Of a DNA stretch of 64,000 bases, positions 24,379 to 36,000 are shown in pieces (position 1 is the stretch's first letter; every line of letters begins with the position of its first letter). The notes under the pieces were generated by a model. It saw only the letters and a list, made by a program, of their open reading frames with translations. It did not search any database and was not told where the DNA came from. The DNA is from Larix kaempferi. Lineage: Eukaryota; Streptophyta; Pinopsida; Pinales; Pinaceae. The DNA is taken from assembly GCA_027924585.1 (NCBI GenBank), contig BSBM01000179.1, forward strand, positions 14,738,501 through 14,802,500, in the 5' to 3' direction. A program made the position numbers and the translations under genes.

Positions 24379-25125
24379 CATTAATATTACAAAATTTACT
24401 AGAAAGATAAGACATTCAAATCCAAACAAATCTGAAACATCAATGCACTAAACATTCGTGTTAATATCTATTGAAATTAGTCCACAACAGTTTTCAGAAA
24501 ACAGATAAAGGATATATATGTCCTTAGTAAGAGGCATGATTTATAAAATACTATGAGGCCAGTTAATCTGAGCTATCTCTAATTACTAGTATAAATACAA
24601 TAGTATTAAATCGAATTGATTACAACTATAAAATTACTAGCATATGGTTTATTCTAACCGTAAACTAGTAATAGATAGTACCATGTATCCATTTAGACAT
24701 GTAAGAAGAGGATTACTAGCCTTATGAAACAAGTACTAGTATTTAATGTATGTAACTCAGCACGTATAGAGATTATAAGGATTTTATTCTAGAAATGCTT
24801 TGTACTAGGATTCTTACTTGTAAGGCATAAGTCATGGTTACACGGATCATGAAAGTAGTACTAGCATCACTGAATTACCCATATAACATATGATTGGCAA
24901 TTCAGCCGAATAACGCAGAAACAAAAGGCGAGGAATCCTTGTCACGATCTTCAGTTATAAAATAAGAAAATTAAAAACAACATATGACATTAATATTACA
25001 AAATTTACTTGTAAGATAAGACATTCAGATCCAAACAAATTTGAAACATCAATGCACTAAACATTCGTGTTAATATCTATTGAAATTAGTCCACAACAAT
25101 TTTCAAAAAACAGATAAAGGATATC
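24379..25125. repeat. Pair of about 140-bp direct repeats 608 bp apart
   Basis: The stretch from 'gacattaatattacaaaatt' to 'cagataaaggatat' occurs at about 24377-24514 and again at about 24985-25122, with only a handful of differences. The intervening 470 bp is unique and non-coding. Confidence 0.85.
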
Positions 25126-25656
25126 ATCTTCCTCATACTCATATCCCAATATATAAACAAGCCATATCCCAATATAGAAACAAAATACTTTTCCTAGCAT
25201 ATCATCGTTGAAACCCCAAGAAATTAATTTAGGAATATTGTTCAAGGTTTATCCTAAATTAATTATTACAATCAAAACTAACTTAAATTTATATTCCTGT
25301 GCCCTTATTGTTTCAAGGAAAACAGTTCCAGTAGATCTACCGAGTCCCAAGGGTCTTACTCGTTGAGCCACGCATGTTGCATCAGTGCCCGGTATATGGT
25401 CTCGATATAATTTGACCAAAATATACATCCACGATCCACATATCTGAGATAGAGAAAAAGAAAAAATATGAAAAAAAAAATTAATATAACATGAAGTGGT
25501 TGCAGAATTTTTGATTCTGCAGCTGCTTCTTATTATAGAGATAGACACCAATTAATAATTAAAATAAGGCTCAATAATTTAAATCAAACTAAAAATTACC
25601 TTCAAACAAAATATATATAAGTAGCTACATATACTGGGACAAAAATCAAAATGATA
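25126..25656. other. No gene called; possible 3' flank of the minus-strand pseudogene
   Basis: A 100-codon minus-strand frame (25249-25551) contains GTDATCVAQRVRPLGLGRS but has no recognisable family. It lies downstream of the stop of the 25657-27567 frame and could be exon, UTR or chance. Confidence 0.3.
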
Positions 25657-27567
25657 CTATGATTTCTTCACAAAATCACTGGAACTGGGGTTGATGAAGA
25701 TATTTACACCTATTGTATTAATAACGGCATTACCAATAGATTTTTTGAGCCTCTTCTTAAGCTCACACACCTCGGCCTGGTTTTGTTCATTTAGCAATTT
25801 TTTCTCTGTTTTGAGATCTCCAATTCTACCTTTAAGATCTATAATTTGTTGTACCATTGAATACATGGTAGCCTGATAATAATATACCAAATTCCTACAA
25901 TTAGTAGTACAAACTTGCTTTTCACCCACATCCATATTTGTTGCTTGTTGTTGACTGTCTAAAACATTTGATTCTTCATTAATTTTCTGAAGCGTTACAT
26001 CTATACCAGGACCAGAAGGTTGAGAATTTTCTTGTTCTTGTTTTTTAACTTTTTCTACAACTACATAAGAACTCTTCTCAAATATACTTTCACATTCTGG
26101 AGTGACATTATCAGAGTCTGTCACTACCTCGTTCTCCCTCTTTTGTGGATCTGCGTTAGGTTTTGATTCATCCTGATCTGGTATGTCAATGATCGAAATC
26201 GATTCTGGCTGACCTCTCTGCTTGTTTTCTTTTGCCTTACTATACCTAGCATAGCCGGATAGAAAACGGGATTGTCTTTTGGCTTTTACACTATTTACAG
26301 GCCTACCAACAATCTTTCTAGGTCGCATATTTTTTATTGGTGGAACATCTTTTTTGCCTAGAGACTTGTGATCATCAATTTGGTCATTTTTTACCATCCT
26401 CTGTGCAAAATCATTTTTCATTATATTGCTAGAAACGTTGTTTTGTTCAACTGCAGCATAATTTTGAACAGTATAAGCAACTGCATTTACATTGCTAACC
26501 TTAGGAACATCCGTTTGAACCAAATATTTTAATTTATTCAAATTATTCAACAAACGAACAACCCTAACACTTTCTAAAACAGAATCAAAGCTATCATCCA
26601 GGGATTCATTATAAAGATGAGACTCACAGTGTGTTTGAGCAACTGAACCTATGAATTGACTCTAGTTCAGTGACAGAGGCATTGAATCCGTCAGCTGCTG
26701 AACATCCCCTTGGACACATAACTTTGAGTGAACCTGATTTTCTTTCGCTGGCTCCAATGAGACCGATTCCTCATGGAAAGAAGATCTTGGATCAGGGTGG
26801 TCAAGAGTGGTATCCATAGGAAAGGATATTTCAGTTTTGGGGATAGAAGTTTGATCCATATTTGGAGGGGAAGGATACTCAATATCTGGAGTTGGTGCTA
26901 ACTGTTCCGATATCCCCCTATCGAACCCATTTCTTTCTAAGAAGTCAAGCCATGTTTGGCCCAATTGCTTAAGATGGAACTCAACGAGGATTCTAATTAG
27001 TCCGAAATGACATAAAACCTATTCGGATTCCTTATATGTGCCATGATAGCGCGATGCCATATCTTTGAGGTTAAGCAGCAAGAAATGGGGTAAGTTCAAT
27101 TGAAACCCCAATGTGGCCATGCAAAGCCTAACATGATACCTCAAAACGTTGCTATATCGACCGTCACAGGTGATAAAATAACAGATAGGTTTAAACATCT
27201 TCCTCCATTTAGGTTTGAAATAGGTCAAAGCCATACCTTTAGTATATTGCTCAGGATTGACAGGCTTAGCTAATAGCTGCTTCCATGGCACATTCTTGAG
27301 CTGCGCATGCTTGCCCCATTTCTCACCCTCATTTGATAGACCCGTGGCCACAACGATGAAGTCCTCATCAATCTAGAATTTTACATCCCCGACCGCAACC
27401 CTTTCTCCATCAAACGATTTAGAGAAGGCTACTGTGACTCCTCTACTATAGCCACGAAATTTCCTAATGAATTTTATCCACCCAGCTCTCTCAAAACCCT
27501 TGATAATTTCATAATCCAATTCAACAGCAGTTGCATTGTCAAGTTCAATTCTGCAAAGATGCCCCAT
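25657..27567 (-). pseudogene. Degenerate single-frame protein of about 637 codons, family not certain
   Basis: From an ATG at 27567 to TAG at 25657 one minus-strand frame is open except for three stops, all TAG (27375, 27021, 26664). The N-terminal third is globular: FIRKFRGYSRGVTVAFSKSF, then VATGLSNEGEKWGK, FKPICYFITCDGRYSNVLRY and LNLPHFLLLNLKDMA. From memory this resembles plant hypothetical proteins often found beside retroelements, but I cannot name a family. The middle is low-complexity and polar. A basic stretch (RPRKIVGRPVNSVKAKRQS) could be a nuclear signal. The C-terminus has a coiled coil (IIDLKGRIGDLKTEKKLLNEQ). Three identical stop triplets in an otherwise open frame suggest recent decay by C-to-T or G-to-A change, or a recoded or transcript-edited frame, which is less likely. 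The 73-bp array starts just beyond its ATG. Confidence 0.6.
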
Positions 27568-27587
27568 GACCACAATGGGCGACACAA

Positions 27588-27880
27588 GATTCCAGAACTT
27601 AGGATTTCAGCAAGAAAATAACAGAACGAGACAGAGACTGAACCAGAATAGGCAACACAGGATTCCAAAACTTAGGATTTCTGTGAGTAAAAAACAGAAC
27701 GAGACAGAGACTGAACCAGAATAGGTAACACAGGATTCCAAAGCTTAGGATTTCTGTGAGTAAAAAACATAACGAGACAGAGACTGAACCAGAATAGGCA
27801 ACACAGGATTCCAAAACTTAGGATTTCAACGAGAAAAAAATAGAACAAGACCGAGAGTGAACCAGAATTTTGATGGGTGA
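27588..27880. repeat. Four-copy tandem repeat, period 73 bp
   Basis: Copies start at 27588, 27661, 27733 and 27807, each 'gattcca.aacttaggattt' followed by 'agaacgagacagagactgaa' and 'ccagaatagg'. The period is not a multiple of three, so it is not a peptide repeat. It lies immediately upstream of the start of the minus-strand frame. Confidence 0.92.
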
Positions 27881-27918
27881 ATGCATTGTAAAAACCGTCC
27901 CACAGGAAACATCCGGAA

Positions 27919-28118
27919 GGTATGGTCCTCACTTCCTTGGCTTGTCAGTTTTTCGAGAAGTATTAAGATAGGGCGTGTCAAGTAATAACTGACAAGGTAT
28001 AGAGACTGAGGTATGGTGGTGCCAGGTATGGTCCTCACCGCCTTAGCTTGTAATTTTTTGAAGATGTATTAAGATAGGGCATGTCAAGTAATAACTGACA
28101 AGGTACAGAGACTGTAAG
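27919..28118. repeat. Two direct copies of about 95 bp, period 106 bp
   Basis: 'ggtatggtcctcac' begins at 27919 and 28025. Both copies run through 'tattaagatagggc', 'tgtcaagtaataactgac' and 'agagactg'. Confidence 0.9.
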
Positions 28119-30816
28119 TGCTGCATTAATAATCTGTGCATGAGAGGGATAGGTGTCATTTAGGAAGTCTAGATTTTACTGTCATGATATGTCTTCACGC
28201 ATACCGTTCACCATCGAGTATGCCACGTCTGGGATCTGTAATGATAGCATTTGCTAAGGTGGAGAGGAGACCTTAGTTTTATTAACAAGTGGAATGTAAG
28301 GATCTGACGAGAAAGTACAGATCATCCCAACTAATGATTCGAGTTTATTCATTTCATTTACTAAATGATAGTCAATGGGGTTTGAAAAATTAATGGCATG
28401 AAATCGAAATAATGGAGAAATAAGTAATTAAAGATATGTGACACAAGCCGAAGTGCTAAATCATTAAAGGTTATATTTATTCTTTGATTAAAGTTGTGGA
28501 ATGTGTCAATGGATTTGATCTCAGGATGTTTAAACATGATATTTGGATGGCTTATGCATGATGTGCTTCATCAACTAATGTTGAATGTCGACATAATATT
28601 AAAATGATATGGCACCCGCCCAGTGTTTGGTCTTAGTTTCATTAAGCTTAATTTGAGAGTGTGTTCCTGTGGAGAATTAGTCGATAGTAGCTTCGACATG
28701 TCCTTTCCATTACATCCACAGTAATTCCCAGCTTAAACCATAAATTTTCTGCTCTGAGAAATATCATTATAGATTACATTGGAGAAATTCCCCAGGTGCT
28801 TCCTCTACGTTTTACACTCTAGGTAATCTATTGTGTATTATAGTTACTCTTGTTTGATTAGATTGTAAAGCAAGACACTTGATTAGTTTTCCACAATAAC
28901 TTGGTATCTCCAACGAATAAATCAACGTCTATATTTACAATATGACATGACCTAAGTCTACTGAATATACGTAAGCCTAATCAAATATCAATTTATTTGA
29001 CACACTTATAAACGATTCAGGTATCCGGAATATTTGTGTCTTGACAATACCTAGACACCAGATTCAGAAAGTATGATACGATACAATAGTCCTTTCACAG
29101 CATTTATATGACAGAGAGTCCTTAGCAAATTTCATCCACATTGCATTTCTATTTATTCAAAAGCAAACAACAAAAACTAGGATATCAAAATCATGTGTCC
29201 GTAATTGAATCCAACAAAAAGCTTGATGCATTAATTTATGTTGTGATACATTATGACCTCACATCGCCACATCTAGGGCGTCAATGCCCGAGGAGGAGGT
29301 CATTCTTAATAGCCAATACCATTGCATAAAGATATATTTTATTAAAATTATGTTAAATGAAAATTCGGTTTTGTAAAGTATAACTATATAAAAATAAAAA
29401 TAAAAATATTTCGTCGTACTAATGAATTAATAGCTCTGCACAATTACTATATAGTCCCCCACGGAAAGTTTGTTCACTTCCATTACTATTCTAGACAACT
29501 ATCCATGTGTGTGAGATAATCAAGGGATTGTGGCCCTTCTCGATTCTCGGAATATGCCAAGCATTAAAGAACAAGGGAAAGTAAAATGGAAAGTAATCTT
29601 TTGTAATGAATTTCATAAAGATAGGAATTCAAGGGACAAACTTCCATTAATCAAGGACTGGTTGGAAGGTCTAGTTAGGATTCTCTTCAATTTTCAATCA
29701 AATATATATATATTATAATATATATATATTTGAATGAAAATTCAACTACTAACAAACCAGGGTTTGAAAGATGGCATTACAAAATCAATTGGAAAATCAA
29801 CTTTTTAACTCATGTTGAATTATTAGGCAATTGAGGCTTTCCATTCCACATTTATGCATGGACTAGTAACTACAAATTATCAAGAGAAAGGGTCAATTTA
29901 GGTTCATAATAGGCATATTGAGTCACAATTTAATTAAGGGGTCAATCATTGAATACCATGGGTAACAATCCAATAATAAAAAATAGTAAATAAAATGAAA
30001 TGATATAATATAAATGGTGCTTAGAGCTCTTGGAACAAAAATCAATTGTTAACATAGACCATAGTCTTTCTCAGACAATGTTGATAAATTATCAACGATC
30101 TCATACACATGCCCATATTTCATGATATCAAATATATACTATTACCCAAAAGTATGTCCTAACAAATTAAAATATGTTTATAAATCATCTTGAATTTTAT
30201 AGGTGAAAGAAATACAAATTTATTCATGAAGTTGGACATATAATCATCCCAAATGAAATAAACTCAAAGTTTGATCGCTAAAATTTTATCTATACTTTTT
30301 CAACATGTATTAGCTATGTACATTTCAAAAAAATCTCCATACTCTTTGAAAGGTAATTACTATTTAATATTATTTAATGCTTTGATGGGGATTGTTTGAC
30401 AAATACTTTATGAGTAACACTAGGAATTTATTTGGAAATAAACTTAAAATATTGATATTGATTAATAGAGGTATTACAAAGAAGTGATGGTTCATTTGTT
30501 TCACAATTTCAATGAAGCCAATTACCGTTTCCCTTATACAAGCATTTTGGTGTTCGAGAATAAGCTGCAGAATTCCATTAAGTTGATGCATAGTTAACAA
30601 AAAACAAAATAATTGAACTATCATTCCTCTTTTTGGGTTCCATGCTTTCAGTCATGGAATCCAAAAGGTGAAACAATTATAAATGATGTCAATGGATATC
30701 CATAATTGAAGCAGCATAACTCCGCATTCTTGACATCTTCATCAAAAAATTGAATGGCTCATATTGTAGAAATTATACCAATGAAAGTTCAAATCCTAAA
30801 ACAGAAATAAATAGCC
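28119..30816. other. No gene seen; one long hairpin
   Basis: About 2.7 kb without supported coding sequence; frames of 62-84 codons are isolated and unlike any family I know. The only clear structure is the palindrome at 29690-29741. Confidence 0.5.
29690..29741. repeat. 52-bp near-perfect palindrome (hairpin)
   Basis: The left arm 'attttcaatcaaatatat' pairs with the right arm 'atatatttgaatgaaaat' around an alternating AT core, with one mismatch. It may be a cruciform-prone site or the collapsed centre of a small inverted-repeat element; no target duplication is evident. Confidence 0.8.
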
Positions 30817-30929
30817 ATGCATGTAAATATTACCTGGGCGTCTAGGCCCATTGTCATCGATAATGAATACATTGGTAAAGCCTTAAAATTGGGGGACCCA
30901 TTCAGTTTTGGGAAAAATGCTCTTGTGCT

Positions 30930-32830
30930 TGTGCTAGAGGGAAAGCTAACACGTGTTAGATTTCCTTCATGTTGCAATGTATTTGATTGCAATGTTCTTG
31001 TACTAGCAAGAAACCTAACACGTGTTAGATTTCATTCAACATGCAATACTATATACTTTAACTATTTCTTCCATTGTGCTTTTGCTGGAAGCACATCTAG
31101 CATGTACTATGCATTTCACTTATGCTTTTGCTTTAAGGACATCTAACATTCATTGGATTTTCTTCATGGTGCAATGTGGTTGTATGGGTAGGAAAGCTGA
31201 CACATGTTAGATTTCATTCACCATGCCATGTTCTTGTGGAAAATGCCCTTGTACTTGTGCTAGAGGGAAAACTAACATGCTTTAGATTTCCTTCATGTTG
31301 TAATGTAATTGATTGCAATGTTCTTGTACTGGTAGGAAAGCTAACACATGTTAGCTTTCATTCACCATGCAATTTTCTTGTGAGAAATCCCCTTCTGCTT
31401 CTGCTAGAGGGAAAGCAAAGACGTGTTATATTTCCTTCATGGTCTAATGTATTTGATTGCAATGTTCTTGTACTTGTATGAAACCTAACACGTGTTAGCT
31501 TTCATTCACCATGCAATTCTGTTGTTCTAAATTCCCTTGTGCTTGTGCTGAAAGCACATCTAACATGCACTATGCCATTCCCCTATGCTTTTTCTATAAG
31601 GACAACTAACATTGAATAGATTTTCTTCATGGTGCAATGTGGTTGTACGGGTTGGAAAGCTAACACATGTTAGATTTAATTCACCTTGCCATGTTCTTGT
31701 GAAAAATGCCCTTGTACTTGTGCTAGAGAGAAATATAACATGTGTTAGATTTCCTTCATGGTGCAATGTATCTGATTGCAATGCTCTTGTATTGGTAGGA
31801 AACATAACACGTGTTACCTTTCATTCAACATCCAATTTTTTTGTTGTAAATGCCCTTGTGTTGGTGCTGGAAACACATCCAACATGCACTATGCATTGTC
31901 CTTATGCTTTTTCTATCAGGAAAGCAAACATTCATTAGATTTTCTTCATGGTGCAATGTGGTTGAACCAGTAGGAAAGCTAACACTTGTTAACTTTCATT
32001 CACCATGCAATGTTCTTGTGAAAATCCCCTTCTGATTCAGTAAGAGGGAAAGGTAACATGTGTTAGATTTCCTTCATGGTGCTATGTATTTGATTTCAAT
32101 GTTCTTGTACTGGTAGGAAGCCTAACACGTGTTAGCTTTCATTCACCAAGCAATTTTGTTGTTCTAAATGCCCTTGTGCTTGTGTTGGAATCACATCTAA
32201 AATGCACTATGCAATGACCTTATGCTTTTACTACAAGGAAAGCTAACATTCATTAGATTGTCTCCATGGTGCCATGTGGTGTACGGGGAGGAAAGCTAAC
32301 ACATGTTAGCTTTCATTGACCATGCAATGTATTGTGAAAAATGTCGTGGTGCTTGTGCTAGATGGAAAGCTAACACGTGTTAGATTTCCTTCATGGTCCA
32401 ATGTATTTAATTGCAATGTTCTTGTACTGGTATGAAACCTAACACATGTTAGCTTTCACTCACCATGCAATTTTGTTGTTCTAAATGCCCTTGTGCTTGT
32501 GCTGGAAGCACATCTAACATGAACTATGCCATTCCCTTATGCTTTTGCTATAAGGATAGCTAACATTCATTACATTTTCTTCATGGTGCAATGTGGTTGT
32601 AGGGGTAGGAAAGCTAACACGTGTTAGATTTAATTCACCATGCCATGTTCTTGTGAAAAATGCCCTTGTACTTGTGCTATAGAGAAATAGAACATTTGTT
32701 AGATTTCCTTCATGGTGCAATGTTTTTGATTGCAATGCTCTTGTATTGGTAGGAAACATAACATGTGTTAGCTTTCATTCAACATCCAAATTTTTTGTTG
32801 TAAATGCCCTTGTGCTTGTGCTTGTATTGG
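30930..32830. repeat. Higher-order array of CTAACACGTGTTAG-type palindromes
   Basis: About 27 related monomers of 50-73 bp, each centred on a version of CTAACACGTGTTAG, fill nearly 2 kb. They are grouped into a five-monomer unit of about 318 bp: the same monomer type recurs at about 31341, 31659, 31979, 32296 and 32611, and another at about 31601, 31925, 32240 and 32560. About seven monomers keep the G-box core CACGTG (e.g. 30950, 31020, 31490, 32125, 32374, 32616), while others read CACATG, CATGTG or decayed forms. Spacer text such as 'tccttcatggtgcaatg' and 'tgcccttgtgcttgtgct' is also repeated. Small open frames run through it on both strands and are not credible. The array ends just upstream of the exon-containing gene. 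Confidence 0.9.
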
Positions 32831-33080
32831 AAGGATATCTTGTGCATGCAAGATATTCCAATTTATGCAATGTTGTTATTAGAAATGGCCTTGTGCTTAG
32901 GGCTAAAGAAAGCTAGCAAAAGTCAATTTGTTACTAGTGGAACGTTGTTATTAGTGATGTGTTTATGACCTTCTGTTTGGAGAAATAATTTTTTTATTCA
33001 AATATGAAACAAAGCTAGAAATCTAATTTTTACTTCCATAAATTGAAAATTTGGTAATAGTTTTTAACTATTTATTTCAG

Positions 33081-36000
33081 AAATGATGGAATGCCAAGCA
33101 AGTGAGATTTCAAAGGAGTCATCCAAGAAAAAGGAAACTTCAAAAAAAACACCACGAAAATCATCTTTACATGGTATGGTTGTTTCAAACTTAGTTTATA
33201 TTTAGCTATAAATGATTACACAATCAAATTTCTTGTACTAAGATTGCCCATGGTTAGAACTTTCTTCATCTTGATTATATTTATGAAATGATGTGTTAGA
33301 AGAGGATTTGTAAATATTTTATAATCGATGTGTTTTTTGTCCATCAAAAGTTATTGAAATATGTTTCTACAATTGATTTTAGATGCCAAGAAGAATAATG
33401 CGAGTGGGGTTGCAAAGAAGGTATCAAAGAAAAAAGGAAATGAAAATACAACACAATTCATGTATCGTGGTACTGGTATGCATTTTAATCTAGTTTATAG
33501 TCATTTACTAATATTTATAGGATATTTTAATATGAAATTTGAGACTAAATGAAGTTTGATATATCATAATTTTGGGTTGCAAGCTTGCATACGACATTAA
33601 CTTCCTTGTTACGTATTATCAGGTTGATAAATAATGTTTGTTATTTCATGTTTTTATATCCAATTGAAATTATAAACAAAGTTTTCTACTATTATTTCCA
33701 GATACGATAGAGCCTGGTGCAGTTCAGATTCAAACTAAAGCAATTGGCAAAAAAAGAAAAGAAATTGATACACAAACAATGCCTCCATCTGGTATGGTAG
33801 TTTTATACGTTATCTATTCTCCTTTATAAATTTTTATATAAGATGGCCCTTATGCAAAATATATGATAGAATTTGTAAATATTATTTCTTTTCGATTTAT
33901 GCTAATAATAACCTTTTTTTTCCAGAATCTATCGGTTCAAAAGGAAACAAAATGATAGGTTCATCAACAAAAAAACAAAAAAGGAGTTCACGCCAGATTG
34001 CAATTTCAACATCTATTACCACTTCAATTTTTGAAATGATTAGACAGTTTAATACTCCCAATAAATTTGAGTTTGTGAGAGACTGGTATATTCAAATATG
34101 TATCTATTTGGATCCACAGATGGAGAAAATCCAGATATATTGGGAATAATTGTTAGCTGTTATGTTGATGGTGATAGTGCTATTATATTTCAAGTGGAGG
34201 CTATAAAAGAAAATGAAGTCAAATTAGTTTCTTGCTAGGTGGAGTACAACAAATTTAGACCAGATTTGGTAGAAGCTTCAAGTAAAGATGCCTCAAATAC
34301 AATAAAAGACTCAATGTTTAAGTTGGATAGTTTTGAGAGCTTCGATAAATCTGGGTTAACCAATTCTGCAGATCTTTTAGAACGTATCACTAACGTTCTA
34401 AAATATCGCAATCTCAAATGCATGAAAACATCATCTGTCCTTATTTATTTGCATCAAAGAGGAAAATCACCTACTAAAATACCAGATGATAAACTTGATA
34501 CACATTTACTTGCTTTGAGAAGGGTATATCTAAAAGACCTGGAAGTGACCATTGTAGGTAGTGAATTCATACCTACTGCAGAATTTCAGAAATCTAGTAA
34601 AGTTGAATCTCAAATGGTAAAGCTAGCAGATCAATGTGATGAAATTCACGAGGCCTTTAAGGAATGTTATTTATTTTCAACAACTTTTAGAATAAATGTT
34701 GATGTTGAAAGATGTAAAGAAGCCCCCAAAATTTTTAAGTTGAGATCATGAGATGATTGCAATGTTCAACTATTAGTGAAATCATTCCTAGAGAAATTTC
34801 AAACAACATTTCCTGATGCTCTTCTGATTCCATTTGATATCAACGAGTCTGATCGACTAGTGAACCCTATCAAAATTTTGAACGAGACAGATATAAATGC
34901 CAAGAACATCAACTTTTGGATAGTTGATGGCCAACACACCATTCAGGCAGCCAAAGAGATTCTAACAAATCCAAAATATAGTGTTTATTTGGAGGCAAAG
35001 AAAAAGTATAAATAACGTAGTGCTCAATTCTTGGATTCTTCTGTTGAACCAAGTGTTGTGATTCGCATTTGCTGTCAATTAAATTCTGCAAATAAGGTGT
35101 TCTTCAAAACTCCATTCATTGATTCTGTGTGCTCTGCAAGAAATTTCTTAATTGCAAATGACAAATTAAAGAGAAGGAGGATTGGAAATTCAAAGACAGC
35201 AGAAGACAAGGTATGTACTTTTAATTATCTTTGCACCTCATGGTTTATTAGTTTCATATTTATAGTGAAATCTTATTAGTATATATTGACTTATTTATAT
35301 CTACATTGAATTCTTATTAGTTTATATTTACTTTTTTACAGGTTGATGATGAAATGTTGTGCTCATTCTTCGATTGTGCAATTTCAAATTTCGCTGATAA
35401 AAAATTTCTATTGTATCTTGATCAAGCTATTTGGGATAAATGGGACATTGTTTTTAATTGTTACCAACTTGGCACGTTGAAGTGTTCTCCAAGTCAACCA
35501 GATTTTGAAAAGTACAAGACAAATACCTTACAGAGTTTCACAGCTACTACTTTTTTCCCCCTTCAAGGACTAACCATTAAAGAGATTACTGTTGTGGCAA
35601 ATAAGCTATTGGATGGAGCTATTTGGTTTTCTATTCCAATGAACCATCCAACCAATGCAATAAAATTGAAAGACTATTGTTCTAAATTGAAAACCAATAG
35701 AACAGTCTTAGATGCAATGGTTGAATATTGTCAAGATCACAATGAGAAATTGAATGATAATACTCTTACAACATTCAATATCATCGAGCATTATGAATTT
35801 GATGATATCATTTTTTCCAACTTTTGCAAAACTGTTGTAGGATCTACTTTTGTGAAAGGAACACGAAATACAAAAATAGAGTCCCTTTCTCGCCAAGCAT
35901 GTGGTGTCCTTGACAGAATAATAAATGGATCAACAAGCATACAACAAGTTGACAACAATTTTGAATTCGGTTGCCTTTTTGGAGGACTTGGTATTTTGTC

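Noticed and set aside
30817-32759. Open frames of 60-109 codons on both strands within the palindrome array
   Set aside because: They are low-complexity by-products of the repeat; the two strands are open alike because of the palindromes.
30930-32830. CRISPR-like appearance: regularly spaced palindromic repeats
   Set aside because: Spacers are themselves repeated, the monomers form a five-part higher-order unit, and the context is plant nuclear DNA with introns. It is a satellite-like array.
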